A model generated the notes under the pieces. The model was not told the origin of the DNA. It ran no database searches and saw only the letters and a program-made list of their open reading frames with translations. Of a stretch of 64,000 bases of DNA, positions 1 through 8,914 are shown piece after piece; position 1 is the first letter of the stretch; each line of letters opens with the position of its first letter. The DNA comes from Leptospira dzoumogneensis (GTDB lineage: Bacteria > Spirochaetota > Leptospiria > Leptospirales > Leptospiraceae). A program made the translations under genes and the position numbers. The stretch lies in contig NZ_RQHS01000001.1 in assembly GCF_004770895.1 (NCBI RefSeq), positions 62,001 to 126,000 on the forward strand. The letters are read 5' to 3'.

Positions 1-790
1 CGGCTCCTAATTCCCAGAGATGCCTCGTCATTCTTCTAACTTCTTCCTCTTTTAGATCCAGTTCGTATTCCCAAAGATCTCTGCTTTCGATATCATTATA
101 TTCCGCTATTTTTACATAGTATGGATATAAGGAGAATGTTCCCGGATACCCGCCGAATAGGCCTAAAATGGAATAAACGATCGCGTTTGTAGATTCTGGA
201 TCTGCGTTTGCCGCGTAGTTCACTGAATATTCTAAAATTTCCTTTCGATGGAGATCTCCCGAATCTATTTTTAAGAGAGTATGACCAAAAATAGAAGCAG
301 GAGCGTTCATATAATAAGAAGCGAATATGATTTTTGCACCTTTAGGGTTCAAAGTTGCGAACCATTTTTCGAATCTTCCGCAATCTACTTTTGCGAAATC
401 GGAATCAGGGATGGAAAGTTTTTCTTGGATCCATCTTTTTCTTTCGGGGAATTTACATGCAGGATGCATCCAATTTTCTTCTTCCGGAGGAGGGGATATG
501 TCCGTCATAAATGTTTGGATTGAACCTAGCAGCTCTTCTTCCGGATTTTTTCGTCCTTCTCCGGAAAGAAAAAAAGAGGAAGAGTCCGCTTCGCTTACCC
601 AGTTCCCGAATGTGGTTTTAGTATAATGTAATAGAAGGATCCAGTATCTATCTTCCCAAAGTTTTTTGGTCCGGGCCAATTTTTGGTATTCCTGGATCTT
701 TTCAGTGCTCGTCGCATAAACAGAGCTAAAAGTCCCGAAGATAGAAAATAGAATAAATATTATAAAAAGAGAATGGGACTTAGCTGGCAC
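1..790 (-). CDS. DUF4105 (Lnb N-terminal-like) periplasmic protein, 5' part
   Basis: The frame is open from a GTG at 790 down to the window edge, so about 263 N-terminal residues are visible and the C-terminus is missing. A stop codon lies directly before the GTG, so translation cannot begin further upstream. The N-terminus is a hydrophobic signal peptide ending near Val-Tyr-Ala. The diagnostic stretch SYYMNAPASIFGHTLLKID (about residues 151-169) matches the DUF4105/Lnb N-terminal domain, which is found in bacterial periplasmic or membrane proteins of unknown activity. The opposite strand also has open frames, but they carry no recognisable domain and are read as shadows. No strong ribosome binding site precedes the GTG. 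Confidence 0.8.
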   Translation of the reverse strand, partial: MPAKSHSLFIIFILFSIFGTFSSVYATSTEKIQEYQKLARTKKLWEDRYWILLLHYTKTTFGNWVSEADSSSFFLSGEGRKNPEEELLGSIQTFMTDISPPPEEENWMHPACKFPERKRWIQEKLSIPDSDFAKVDCGRFEKWFATLNPKGAKIIFASYYMNAPASIFGHTLLKIDSGDLHRKEILEYSVNYAANADPESTNAIVYSILGLFGGYPGTFSLYPYYVKIAEYNDIESRDLWEYELDLKEEEVRRMTRHLWELGA

Positions 791-813
791 TTATAGTTTT
801 AGATTTGTAGAAT

Positions 814-841
814 ATTCCCTTCTCCTTTCGGAGAAGGGAAT
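814..841 (-). terminator. 12-bp stem hairpin after the DUF3015 gene
   Basis: ATTCCCTTCTCC and GGAGAAGGGAAT form a perfect 12-bp stem around a TTTC loop, 23 nt beyond the stop of the minus-strand DUF3015 gene and 23 nt before the start of the DUF4105 gene. The T-run is short, so it may act as a weak terminator or an mRNA 3'-end stabiliser. Confidence 0.5.
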
Positions 842-864
842 AGGACCTTATTTAAAAGGAGTGA

Positions 865-1344
865 TCAGATTTTGCAACTTCCGACTAGAGCGGAGTTGTT
901 TGCTACTTCGAATCTCATTTTTTCCAAAAAGGAATCCGGAGTGTTTTGGTCGAAAAGTGCGGAGAACTTCTCCTTTCCTACTTTTCCGAAAGTTCCCATA
1001 TCGGAACAACCCATCAATGAAGCAAAAGCTTCCATTTTTTCACCGGAACCTTTTGCAAATTCCTGCTCCAAAGATTGGAAGTTCATGTGAACGAAGATCT
1101 GTTGCTCGGCTTGTTTTTGGGTAAACCCGCTGGTCTCACAACCTAAAGTTCCTGTGGAAATCCCGAAAGTTTGGTTTCCAAGAGTTCCGTTTACGGTTGC
1201 GGCGATCACTTGGTGAACTTTTTTGTTCTCGGTGATTACGATAGAACCAAGACCACATCCTGCAGCGCCGTGTTTAGCGGAAGCTACGTAAAGTGGAGAA
1301 GCTACTAAAGCGAGAAATAGAGATACTGCTAATATTCTTTTCAT
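865..1344 (-). CDS. DUF3015 family secreted protein (copy A)
   Basis: This 159-residue protein has a signal peptide (MKRILAVSLFLALVASPLYVASA) and a mature part beginning near KHGAAGCGLG. The GCGLGS motif, the central T-GTLGC segment (TGTLGCETSG), the LMGCS segment and the C-terminal SCKI are typical of DUF3015 proteins. Five spaced cysteines suggest disulphides in the periplasm or outside the cell. Function is unknown for the family. It lies 11 nt downstream of a second DUF3015 gene on the same strand and is probably cotranscribed with it. A perfect hairpin follows it. Confidence 0.85.
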   Translation of the reverse strand: MKRILAVSLFLALVASPLYVASAKHGAAGCGLGSIVITENKKVHQVIAATVNGTLGNQTFGISTGTLGCETSGFTQKQAEQQIFVHMNFQSLEQEFAKGSGEKMEAFASLMGCSDMGTFGKVGKEKFSALFDQNTPDSFLEKMRFEVANNSALVGSCKI

Positions 1345-1355
1345 GAGTTATCTCC

Positions 1356-1853
1356 TTAAATTTTGCAGCTCTTAGAGAGTACTGCGTCTTTTCTGATCCC
1401 GTCTTTTACCGCGCTTAGTAAAGAAGAAGGAGTGGTTTCTTGGGTATACAATGCGTCGAAATTGGACTTAGTATATTCTCCCAATTGTACAGTTCCGTTT
1501 GTGGAGCAGCCCAGAAGTCCTGAAAGTGCTTCTAATTTTTCTCCTTTTCCTTTTGCCATTTCAACTTCCAAAGAATTGAAATTGAGGGAAACAAATACTT
1601 CTTGTACTTTTTCTTTATGGACTAATCCATCAGTAGCGCATCCCAAAGTTCCGGTAGTGATCCCGAAAGTTTGGTTACCTGAAACAACACCGTTTGTGGT
1701 AGCCGCTAAAAGTTGGTGGCCGCCTTTATTTTCCTTAAAAATCAAAGATCCAAGCCCGCAACCAGCTACACCATAGTCTGCGGCAGTGACTGAAATTCCC
1801 GAGGACAAGCAGAGTAAACCGACTAATCCTATCGATAGAAGTTCCTTTTTCAT
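1356..1853 (-). CDS. DUF3015 family secreted protein (copy B)
   Basis: This is a 165-residue paralogue of the neighbouring DUF3015 protein. The ATG at 1853 is preferred because GGAGAGG lies 7 nt upstream and a signal peptide (MKKELLSIGLVGLLCLSSG...) starts exactly there; the open frame continues 63 nt upstream without signal-like sequence. It conserves GVAGCGLGS, TTGTLGCATDG, LLGCS and the terminal SKSCKI, matching copy A in cysteine spacing. The two genes form a tandem pair. No catalytic motif is visible; the role is unknown. Confidence 0.85.
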   Translation of the reverse strand: MKKELLSIGLVGLLCLSSGISVTAADYGVAGCGLGSLIFKENKGGHQLLAATTNGVVSGNQTFGITTGTLGCATDGLVHKEKVQEVFVSLNFNSLEVEMAKGKGEKLEALSGLLGCSTNGTVQLGEYTKSNFDALYTQETTPSSLLSAVKDGIRKDAVLSKSCKI

Positions 1854-2336
1854 AAATGAACCTCTCCTTCCTTTTTTAATCGGAAAATATAAAATTCCTT
1901 CGAACGGATATGTCAACCAGAATTAGAGAAAACACATCAATTGCCTTCGTGATAACGGAAAAGTTCTCTCTTTGGAAAGAATTTTTTGCTTTGTGGTTTG
2001 TTTACTCGCAAAATCACGGATAATCGGAAAAATTTTTAAAAGCCTCTGTCCGTGTTTGCGGAAAATTCGGATAAAACTTTTCGTATGATTTTTGTCTCCC
2101 ATTTAGAATACTATATTTGTAGTTTTTTTGTTATTTTTCTTTTTTTAAATCTTGACTCGAATCTTCTCAAAAAGATGATCCTCTCTTGAGTTTTTGCCTT
2201 CTAAAAATTTCTAAAGAAGGTATGACGTTCCTTTCTTATGTATTTTTATCTTGCCGAAAAATTTTCGGATCTAAACATCACGCAAAACTAAGCGAAAATA
2301 AACAAAAAAGTAATATAGTACACGGAGATAGATTCA
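1854..2336. other. long divergent intergenic region
   Basis: This 483-nt AT-rich stretch separates the DUF3015 pair from the TRL-like gene and presumably carries promoters for both. It contains an imperfect inverted repeat at 2007-2060 (CGCAAAATCACGGA against TCCGTGTTTGCG, with a 2-nt bulge). A short open frame at 2186-2392 overlaps the TRL-like gene and shows no coding features, so it is not called. Confidence 0.5.
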
Positions 2337-2663
2337 ATGAGAAAAATCATGTTATTAGCTGCGGCATTAGTATTTGCTTCTGTTGCCAGTAATTGTGCTG
2401 TCGTTTACGGATCTCTTTATACAAACGTAACCGAAAATGCGACCATCTTCAACAGAGACAACTCTCAAAAAGACGGAATCGGCGAGAAATCAGGAGAAGC
2501 TTGTGCATCTTCTATTTTAGGGCTGATCGCTACTGGTGATGCAGGTATTAAAGCTGCTGCTAAAAAAGGTGGGATCAAAATAGTTAAATCCATCGATTCC
2601 AACAGATCCAACGTTCTTGGATCCGTTTACGTTTCTGAATGTACGATAGCTTACGGAGATTAA
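2337..2663 (+). CDS. TRL-like family lipoprotein
   Basis: This 108-residue protein has a signal peptide and a lipobox-like VASNC (Cys20). The mature part follows the TRL-like family: GSLYTNVTENATIF near the start, the segment GEKSGEACASSILGLIATGD, then AAAKKGGI and a final ECTIAYGD. These small lipoproteins are common in spirochaetes and other didermic bacteria; no function is established. GGAGAT lies 7-9 nt before the ATG. A strong terminator follows 90 nt after the stop, so it is probably monocistronic. Confidence 0.82.
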   Translation: MRKIMLLAAALVFASVASNCAVVYGSLYTNVTENATIFNRDNSQKDGIGEKSGEACASSILGLIATGDAGIKAAAKKGGIKIVKSIDSNRSNVLGSVYVSECTIAYGD

Positions 2664-2751
2664 TCATCTCTTAGTTCGTTTTGTAACGAACAAAACTATC
2701 TGTGTTTCCGATTTGATCCATTCGGATCATCTAGGAGAAACGGTTTTTAAG

Positions 2752-2786
2752 GGTCGCGTAAATTTTAATTTTATGCGGCCTTTTTT
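2752..2786 (+). terminator. rho-independent terminator
   Basis: GGTCGCGTAAA pairs with TTTATGCGGCC (11 bp including two G-T pairs) and is followed by TTTTTT. It ends the TRL-like transcript. Confidence 0.75.
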
Positions 2787-2825
2787 ATATTTCCTAAATT
2801 TTCTCCCTTCGTATTTCCTTCTTAG

Positions 2826-3962
2826 ATGAGATCCAAAAATATGATCCGCTTCGGTTCTAGAATTTTTTTATTATTTTCTATATTCGCTTTTTCTAACTTT
2901 TGCAGCGGAAGGGCGGACGGAGACCTAAAGGTTTCCGATCCGGGCCCGGAAATGAAAAAGGTTTCCTGCGATACTCCTGCATATAGGGTCAAAAATCTTT
3001 GCGAAGATGAAAAGGCGTACTTGGATTGGGCCTCCAAGTCGTATCCTGAATTGGATTCATTGGACAAATTAACCGAGGAGAATCTTTTAAAAGTTTCAGA
3101 TGAGACTGATGATATAGATAAGGGTGCCGCGATTTTTTATCACAGGATCATCAATGATCCGAATAATAAAAAATTCCTGGAGTATTTGGATAAGAAGGAA
3201 AAAGAATTTGCCCAAAAACGCCCCGACTTTTCTTCCAAAAAGATAGTACTCGTAATGGTGCCTGGAATGTTCTATGCGGATAATCCGAGCGTGGGGGCGG
3301 ACGGTGCATCTATCCGCAAGATGGTGGCTTCCGTCGGAATTCGTTCCGATCTGATCCCGATCGGACAGGTTGGCGATGTGCGCGAAAATGCAAAGATCAT
3401 CTGCGAATACTTAGAAGTTTCAAATCCGGAAGAAACAATGATTATTGCATCCCCGAGCAAGGGTTCTTCCGATTTTAGGATGGCTATCGAAAGATGTGGG
3501 AACGAGCCCTATTTTAAAAAGGTCAAGGGCTGGTATAGTATAGGCGGGATCTTAAAAGGTTCTAGAATGATAGAAGGGATCCTGAATGATTTTTGGACCA
3601 AGCTGGAAGTTAGAAGTTATTTTTTCTTCAAAGGTTATAATTGGGACGGATTTTTATCCATACGGAAGGGACAAGATGCTCCTTTAGATAAGGATTGGAA
3701 ACTTCCTGCCGGGATCAAAATGATCAATTTGGTGGGAGTTCCTCTGTTCCGTCACGTTACGGAAAGAGCCCGTCCATATTATAATTTTTTAATGAATTAC
3801 GGTCCGAATGACGGAATTATTCTTTTGTCTGATTCTATCCATCCTGGCAGCCTGGTATATCCTTCCTTTCGGAATGATCATTATTTTACCAGGCCTATGC
3901 CTCAAGAAAGGATACTTGCTATGATAGAATATCTTTTGGACCCTAAGGCTCCCGCACTTTAA
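2826..3962 (+). CDS. alpha/beta-hydrolase-like exported protein
   Basis: This 378-residue protein has an N-terminal hydrophobic segment ending in SNFCSG, which could be a weak lipobox. The core looks like an alpha/beta hydrolase: a hydrophobic strand and oxyanion-type turn (IVLVMVPGMFY, about residues 138-148), a nucleophile-elbow-like ASPSKGSSD (about 208-216), a late acid in GPNDGIILLSD and a final histidine in RNDHYF. The GxSxG motif is altered to S-P-S-K-G, so the assignment rests on order and spacing of motifs. The substrate is unknown. Start: ATG 2826 or the in-frame ATG at 2841; neither has a strong ribosome binding site. It converges with the next gene with 1 nt between stops. Confidence 0.6.
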   Translation: MRSKNMIRFGSRIFLLFSIFAFSNFCSGRADGDLKVSDPGPEMKKVSCDTPAYRVKNLCEDEKAYLDWASKSYPELDSLDKLTEENLLKVSDETDDIDKGAAIFYHRIINDPNNKKFLEYLDKKEKEFAQKRPDFSSKKIVLVMVPGMFYADNPSVGADGASIRKMVASVGIRSDLIPIGQVGDVRENAKIICEYLEVSNPEETMIIASPSKGSSDFRMAIERCGNEPYFKKVKGWYSIGGILKGSRMIEGILNDFWTKLEVRSYFFFKGYNWDGFLSIRKGQDAPLDKDWKLPAGIKMINLVGVPLFRHVTERARPYYNFLMNYGPNDGIILLSDSIHPGSLVYPSFRNDHYFTRPMPQERILAMIEYLLDPKAPAL

Positions 3963-3963
3963 G

Positions 3964-4617
3964 TTATAGTTTAGAGGAATGTAGATCCGATTCGAATTGA
4001 TCGATTACTGCCTGGTATGCTTCCGTTTCAGTGGGATATATATAGTTTAACCAAAGAACAGGAAGAGTCAGTATCCAAATGAATGTCTTTCTCGTGATCT
4101 GATATTCGAATGTTCTCCAGACTGAATCGTCCTTATATACAGTAAATGTAATATTGGCCCCATCCTGACCGATATAAGCGGGAACTATGGTGAATGTCGC
4201 ATAGGCTAAGTATAAAAATATCATCGATGATAAGGACGGGTCCTTTTGAAAGGATTTCATATCTATATAATATCCTTTTTTAGGCGGATAATTTTCGATC
4301 TCTACCCAACCTTTTTCGCTCAATGCTTTTCTTACGTCCGGCTCACTTCTGCTTATTCCCGGAAATCTGCTGATCAAAAATTGAATCTTGTTCTTCCTGT
4401 CTATGGGAGGTTTTCCGGGATTTACTTCTCTCCAGCCTCTACCTAGTAATTCTTTTCTTCTTTCCTCTGGATCCCATTCTTTAGGGTCCCTTACGCTGAA
4501 ATAGATAGCAGGTTTCTCCGGGGCAGAAGTTTTGCCCTTTGTAGGAAAATCTGCATAACTAATGATACAATTCGGGAAATATAGAAAAAAAAATAGAATA
4601 TAGCAATGGGGTTTCAT
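3964..4617 (-). CDS. hypothetical membrane-associated protein
   Basis: The 217-residue product starts with a hydrophobic, signal-like segment (CYILFFFLYFPNC), which may end in a lipidated cysteine. Two further hydrophobic stretches lie in the C-terminal half (around MIFLYLAYATFTIVPAYIG and TFIWILTLPVLWLNYIY). The middle is rich in charged residues and prolines. I recognise no family. It is convergent with the hydrolase-like gene. Confidence 0.6.
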   Translation of the reverse strand: MKPHCYILFFFLYFPNCIISYADFPTKGKTSAPEKPAIYFSVRDPKEWDPEERRKELLGRGWREVNPGKPPIDRKNKIQFLISRFPGISRSEPDVRKALSEKGWVEIENYPPKKGYYIDMKSFQKDPSLSSMIFLYLAYATFTIVPAYIGQDGANITFTVYKDDSVWRTFEYQITRKTFIWILTLPVLWLNYIYPTETEAYQAVIDQFESDLHSSKL

Positions 4618-4696
4618 GCAAGTTATGTGTCTTTTTCGATACAGAAATGATTGAAATTGTACCGGTTAAAGAGGCAAGGATTTTATTAGAGAAAGT

Positions 4697-5878
4697 TTAC
4701 TCCATTTCCGCGAGAGAATAACCTGTTTCCAAATAGAATTGAAATGTTTTATCCAGGCTGTAAGGACCTGCATATCTGGAAAGGTCCTTCTCCAGTTCAC
4801 CTGCTTTTAGATCCTTATACATGTCCTTCCATTCTTTGGAAACGATGAGTGCGGATTCTTCCGGTTCTGTTTCAGAGACGGATCTAAGTGCGAAAGCCAG
4901 TACTTCCCAACTAAAGGAAGAATGTTTTAATAGTACGTTCCATTCTTCTATACTTGGGCTTTTTTTTGTGCGGATGATCTCTTCTAAAAGTTCCGTTCCT
5001 AAGATCCCTGAATCCGATCCGATTTGTATATAATATCTTCTTAAAGGAAGAAGGTAGTCCTTATCCGGAAAAAGATTTTTTCTAAGAGAAAGTAAAAGTG
5101 CTCTTCTTGCTAATGCCGCGGATTCCACAAATCTTCTCTGGTCCAAATATTCCATGCTCAAGATATGATGAAAGATCGGTTCGTCCCTGAAGATATTCGC
5201 TCTTTGTAGTAGGCCTTCTTCATATAAATTGGAATCTTTGGATTTATAGGATAAGATACAAAGTCTATGTAAACTTTTGTTTCTAGGAAAGTAGGGCAGG
5301 AACCTTTTACATCTTGCGATTGAATCTTCTATTTTTCCTGCCTTTTGAAAACTTGAGATCTCATCTAATAGAGCTTGTTCTTCCGCGAGGTATGGATTGG
5401 AAGATTCTAATTCTTTTAAGGTGGCTTTATAATATTCAATGTCTCCGATACGAGAAGACCAGAGTAATGCTTTGTATCTTAGATCTCTATTCTCCGGATC
5501 TCTGGATAATAGTACCCTAGCAGTGTTCAATGCCTTGTCCGGAAATCTGAGTGAATCGTATAGATCCGTCATTTCTTCCAATAATTTGGTTTGGTCCGGA
5601 TTCAATCGAAGGCTTGTTTCGTAACTTTTGAGTGCTTCTAATTCTTCTCCCTTTCCTTTTTGGGATTTTCCTAAAATCCAATAATAACGGAAGTCTCTGG
5701 GCTCTCCTGTCTCGTCAGCGATCTGTAATTTTTCTAACGCTTGTTGGTATCTGCCTCGTAAAGCTTCTTCTGCAGCCTGCTGGATCAGCTCTTCCCAAGA
5801 AAAGGTTGAACTCAAGGCCAGGACCGATTTTATAGTGCAAATAACTAAAAAGAACCAAATGGAAAGTGTACGTCTCAT
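4697..5878 (-). CDS. TPR-repeat exported protein
   Basis: This 393-residue protein has a signal peptide (MRRTLSIWFFLVICTIKSVLA) followed by tetratricopeptide-like helical pairs: ALRGRYQQALEKLQIADE, then YYWILGKSQKGKGEELEALK with SYETSLRLNPDQTK, and PDKALNTARVLLSRDPENRD. Such proteins are usually scaffolds in the periplasm; no enzymatic motif is present. It is divergent from hppA with 74 nt between starts, so the promoters must be compact or overlapping. Confidence 0.7.
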   Translation of the reverse strand: MRRTLSIWFFLVICTIKSVLALSSTFSWEELIQQAAEEALRGRYQQALEKLQIADETGEPRDFRYYWILGKSQKGKGEELEALKSYETSLRLNPDQTKLLEEMTDLYDSLRFPDKALNTARVLLSRDPENRDLRYKALLWSSRIGDIEYYKATLKELESSNPYLAEEQALLDEISSFQKAGKIEDSIARCKRFLPYFPRNKSLHRLCILSYKSKDSNLYEEGLLQRANIFRDEPIFHHILSMEYLDQRRFVESAALARRALLLSLRKNLFPDKDYLLPLRRYYIQIGSDSGILGTELLEEIIRTKKSPSIEEWNVLLKHSSFSWEVLAFALRSVSETEPEESALIVSKEWKDMYKDLKAGELEKDLSRYAGPYSLDKTFQFYLETGYSLAEME

Positions 5879-5952
5879 CTTACTTTGGGAAACACAGGTC
5901 CCATCTTTTTAATCCATCGGAAATTTTAAAAAAAAACAAGAGGTTTCCCTGA

Positions 5953-8067
5953 ATGAATTCGGTAACCATTATTCTGGCTTTTGCCGTCCTGGCTATTTTG
6001 ACCGCCGTAGTATACGCATTGAAGGTCACCAGGATCCAAATCGGAACTGAGGGCGGAAAAGACCAAGAATCCAAGAAATTGATCGAAATTTCTTCCGCAA
6101 TCTCCGAAGGAGCCATGGCTTTTCTCGTGAGAGAATACAAGACCATTTCTCTCTTTATCGCCTTTATGGCAGTTCTGATCTTCTTCCTTTTGGACAATCC
6201 GGAAACTCCGGATTTTAACGACGGGTTGTTTACTGCGATCGCTTTCGTGTCAGGAGCACTTATTTCCTGTCTTTCCGGTTTTATCGGAATGAAGATCGCG
6301 ACCATAGGAAACGTTCGTACTGCTCAAGCAGCTAAAACTTCGATGACCAAGGCTTTCAGAGTCGCTTTCGATTCTGGTGCGGTGATGGGATTCGGGCTGG
6401 TTGGTCTTGCGGTTTCCGGTATGATCGGACTTTTCCTGCTTTATACTCATTTATTCCAAAACGTTGGAACTCTTTTCCTTATGGAAGCTCTTGCCGGTTT
6501 TGGTCTAGGTGGTTCTGCTGTGGCTCTTTTTGGAAGAGTGGGTGGCGGGATTTACACTAAGGCTGCCGACGTTGGCGCTGACCTTGTAGGTAAGGTGGAG
6601 AAGGGAATCCCTGAGGATGATCCTAGAAACCCTGCGACTATCGCAGATAACGTGGGAGATAACGTAGGTGATGTTGCCGGTATGGGTGCTGACCTTTTCG
6701 GTTCCTGCGCTGAGGCTACTTGTGCCGCTCTTGTGATCGGTGCAACTGCTACTGCTCTTTCCGGTAACACTGACGCTCTTTTATATCCACTTTTGATCTC
6801 CGCTTTCGGGATCCCTGCTTCTCTTTTAACTTCCTTCATCGCTTCCGTGAAAGAAGGAGGAAATGTGGAGAAGGTCCTAAAGATCCAACTTTGGGTCTCG
6901 ACATTGATCGTTGGTGCGATCATGTATTTTGTAACTGATAAATACATGGTGGATTCTTTCGAGATCGCTGGCAAAACGATCGGTAAATGGAATGTTTACA
7001 TCTCCTTGATTGTGGGTCTATTCTCCGGAATGTTCATCGGTCTCATCACTGAGTATTATACTTCTCATTCTTATAAGCCTGTAAGAGAAGTTGTGGACGC
7101 TTCTAAAACCGGAGCTGCTACGAACATCATCTACGGACTTGCATTAGGTTACCAAAGTTCTGTGGTTCCTGTGATCCTTCTTGTTATCACCATCGTTACT
7201 GCGAATATTTTGGCGGGAATGTACGGGATCGCAATTGCTGCTCTCGGAATGATCTCCACTATCGCAATCGGTCTGACTATCGACGCTTACGGTCCAGTTT
7301 CGGATAACGCGGGCGGTATCGCTGAGATGGCGGAACTCGGAAAAGAAGTTCGTAATCGTACGGATACCTTAGATGCGGCCGGTAATACTACTGCTGCTAT
7401 CGGAAAAGGTTTCGCGATCGGTTCTGCTGCTCTCACTTCCTTGGCATTGTTTGCTGCATTCATCACCAGAACTAAAACTACCGGTCTGGATATTTTAGAC
7501 GCAGAAGTTTTCGGTGGATTACTTTTCGGAGCTATGCTTCCATTCGTTTTCACTGCGATGACTATGAAATCAGTAGGTAAAGCTGCTGTAGACATGGTAG
7601 AAGAAGTTAGAAAACAATTCCGCGAGATCCCTGGGATCATGGAAGGAAAAGCTAAACCTGATTATAAAAGATGTGTGGATATTTCCACCACTGCGGCTTT
7701 AAGAGAAATGATCCTTCCCGGACTTTTAGTTCTTTTAACTCCGATCGTAGTAGGTTACTTATTCGGAATTAAGTCTTTATCCGGTGTTTTAGCTGGAGCA
7801 TTGGTAGCAGGTGTGGTTCTTGCAATCTCTTCTGCGAACTCCGGTGGTGGCTGGGACAACGCTAAAAAATACATCGAAAAAGCTGCCGGTGGAAAAGGTT
7901 CCGACCAACACAAGGCTGCAGTTGTGGGAGATACCGTAGGAGATCCTTTAAAAGATACTTCCGGTCCTTCTATCAATATTTTGATCAAGTTGATGGCGAT
8001 TACAAGTCTAGTGTTTGCGGAATTTTTCGTGCAACACGGCGGATTATTACTTCGTTTGTTCCAATAA
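5953..8067 (+). CDS. hppA: membrane-bound cation-translocating pyrophosphatase
   Basis: HppA hydrolyses pyrophosphate to pump H+ (or Na+) across the cytoplasmic membrane. The 704-residue polytopic protein has the family's defining cytoplasmic loops: [20 protein letters not shown] (about residues 197-216), [19 protein letters not shown] (222-240) and, near the C-terminus, [15 protein letters not shown]. The segment [10 protein letters not shown] (about 477-486) has Ala where K+-independent enzymes carry Lys, which predicts the K+-stimulated subtype. Length and about 15-16 hydrophobic segments fit the family. The start is the ATG at 5953, with a weak AGAGG upstream. A perfect terminator follows, so it is probably a single-gene unit. 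Confidence 0.97.
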   Translation: MNSVTIILAFAVLAILTAVVYALKVTRIQIGTEGGKDQESKKLIEISSAISEGAMAFLVREYKTISLFIAFMAVLIFFLLDNPETPDFNDGLFTAIAFVSGALISCLSGFIGMKIATIGNVRTAQAAKTSMTKAFRVAFDSGAVMGFGLVGLAVSGMIGLFLLYTHLFQNVGTLFLMEALAGFGLGGSAVALFGRVGGGIYTKAADVGADLVGKVEKGIPEDDPRNPATIADNVGDNVGDVAGMGADLFGSCAEATCAALVIGATATALSGNTDALLYPLLISAFGIPASLLTSFIASVKEGGNVEKVLKIQLWVSTLIVGAIMYFVTDKYMVDSFEIAGKTIGKWNVYISLIVGLFSGMFIGLITEYYTSHSYKPVREVVDASKTGAATNIIYGLALGYQSSVVPVILLVITIVTANILAGMYGIAIAALGMISTIAIGLTIDAYGPVSDNAGGIAEMAELGKEVRNRTDTLDAAGNTTAAIGKGFAIGSAALTSLALFAAFITRTKTTGLDILDAEVFGGLLFGAMLPFVFTAMTMKSVGKAAVDMVEEVRKQFREIPGIMEGKAKPDYKRCVDISTTAALREMILPGLLVLLTPIVVGYLFGIKSLSGVLAGALVAGVVLAISSANSGGGWDNAKKYIEKAAGGKGSDQHKAAVVGDTVGDPLKDTSGPSINILIKLMAITSLVFAEFFVQHGGLLLRLFQ

Positions 8068-8090
8068 GAATTTTCTAAAATTCTAATATT

Positions 8091-8120
8091 AAAAAAGGGA
8101 TCGGAAACGATCCCTTTTTT
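8091..8120 (+). terminator. rho-independent terminator of hppA
   Basis: AAAAAAGGGATCG, a GAAA loop and CGATCCCTTTTTT form a perfect 13-bp stem with flanking A and T runs, so it could work in both directions. Confidence 0.9.
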
Positions 8121-8158
8121 ATTTTGGTTTCGCACCAAGCTCTCGGAGTTGAGTGGAA

Positions 8159-8176
8159 ATGTAGGAATTCCTACAT
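8159..8176. repeat. dispersed palindrome, intergenic copy
   Basis: ATGTAGGAATTCCTACAT is a perfect 18-bp palindrome. It belongs to the TGTWGGANNTCCWACA family found at about a dozen sites in this window, always between genes or at gene ends. Confidence 0.8.
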
Positions 8177-8292
8177 AGTTTTGAAGAGGAAGATTTTATT
8201 GACAGAGATAGGATTTTGTGATAAGGAGAACGGGCGCTCCCACGAGCCACTCCCCCCAAATCCCAATGCAGGGCGGGGGCGATCTTTGCCGA

Positions 8293-8308
8293 TGTAGGAG
8301 TTCTTACA
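8293..8308. repeat. dispersed palindrome overlapping a stop codon
   Basis: TGTAGGAGTTCTTACA is a near-perfect copy of the palindrome family. It overlaps the stop codon (8304-8306) of the GNAT gene, so the repeat sits at the gene's 3' end. Confidence 0.7.
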
Positions 8309-8786
8309 CGGATTTTCTAAATCTCACATAGAACGGATCGAATCCCATCTTCTTCCAGAATTCTACCGCTCCTTCATTCTCGGAAATTGCTCTTAATTCT
8401 ACAGCTAAGATACCTTTTTCTTTCGCGTAACGAAACGTTTCATCTACAAGAGGTTTCATATATCCGGATTTTCTTTTACCTTGTTTGGTGATGGCCAGGT
8501 CTATGAATAAATTTTTCTCCTCTAAAAGATACGGTTTTTCTTCCACTCTTGCGATCAGAAGAGAGACAAGTTCTTCTTCTATAAATCCACCGATAAATAA
8601 TACTTTGTCAGTTGCCCTGAGTTTTAAGTAGATATCCACCATTTTGGCAGCGGCTCTAGGACGGATCTTGAATATTCCATCTAAAGGAAGCTTATTGACC
8701 ATTCTAAAAAATTGATTTACCAATTCAATTGCTGCCTCCCTATTTTGAGGGAGGATCGGTCTTATCTCCAAAAGTTTTTCAGACAT
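8304..8786 (-). CDS. GNAT-family N-acetyltransferase
   Basis: The 160-residue protein fits a GNAT acetyltransferase, which transfers an acetyl group from acetyl-CoA to an amine. The central segment with KNLFIDLAITKQGKRKSG resembles the beta4/alpha3 region that carries the acetyl-CoA pyrophosphate loop, followed by a helix (MKPLVDETFRYAKEKGI) and the usual AVEFWKKMGFDPF near the C-terminus. The ATG at 8786 starts MSEKLLEIRPIL; the open frame continues upstream to 8930 but that part is poorly conserved-looking and would overlap the divergent metalloprotease gene. The substrate is unknown. Confidence 0.75.
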   Translation of the reverse strand: MSEKLLEIRPILPQNREAAIELVNQFFRMVNKLPLDGIFKIRPRAAAKMVDIYLKLRATDKVLFIGGFIEEELVSLLIARVEEKPYLLEEKNLFIDLAITKQGKRKSGYMKPLVDETFRYAKEKGILAVELRAISENEGAVEFWKKMGFDPFYVRFRKSV

Positions 8787-8914
8787 TAAAATAAAACTTT
8801 GCAAATGACCGGAGTTTGTGGAGTATTTTTTATAAAAGAAAAGAGAAGTTTCTCTCCTTTTTGCAAATAAATAAAAAAAGAAACGATTCCGGTTGTTACT
8901 AATACGAAGGCAAA

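Noticed and set aside
327..626. Open frames on the plus strand at the left edge
   Set aside because: They lie opposite the DUF4105 gene, which has a signal peptide and a recognisable domain; the plus frames have neither.
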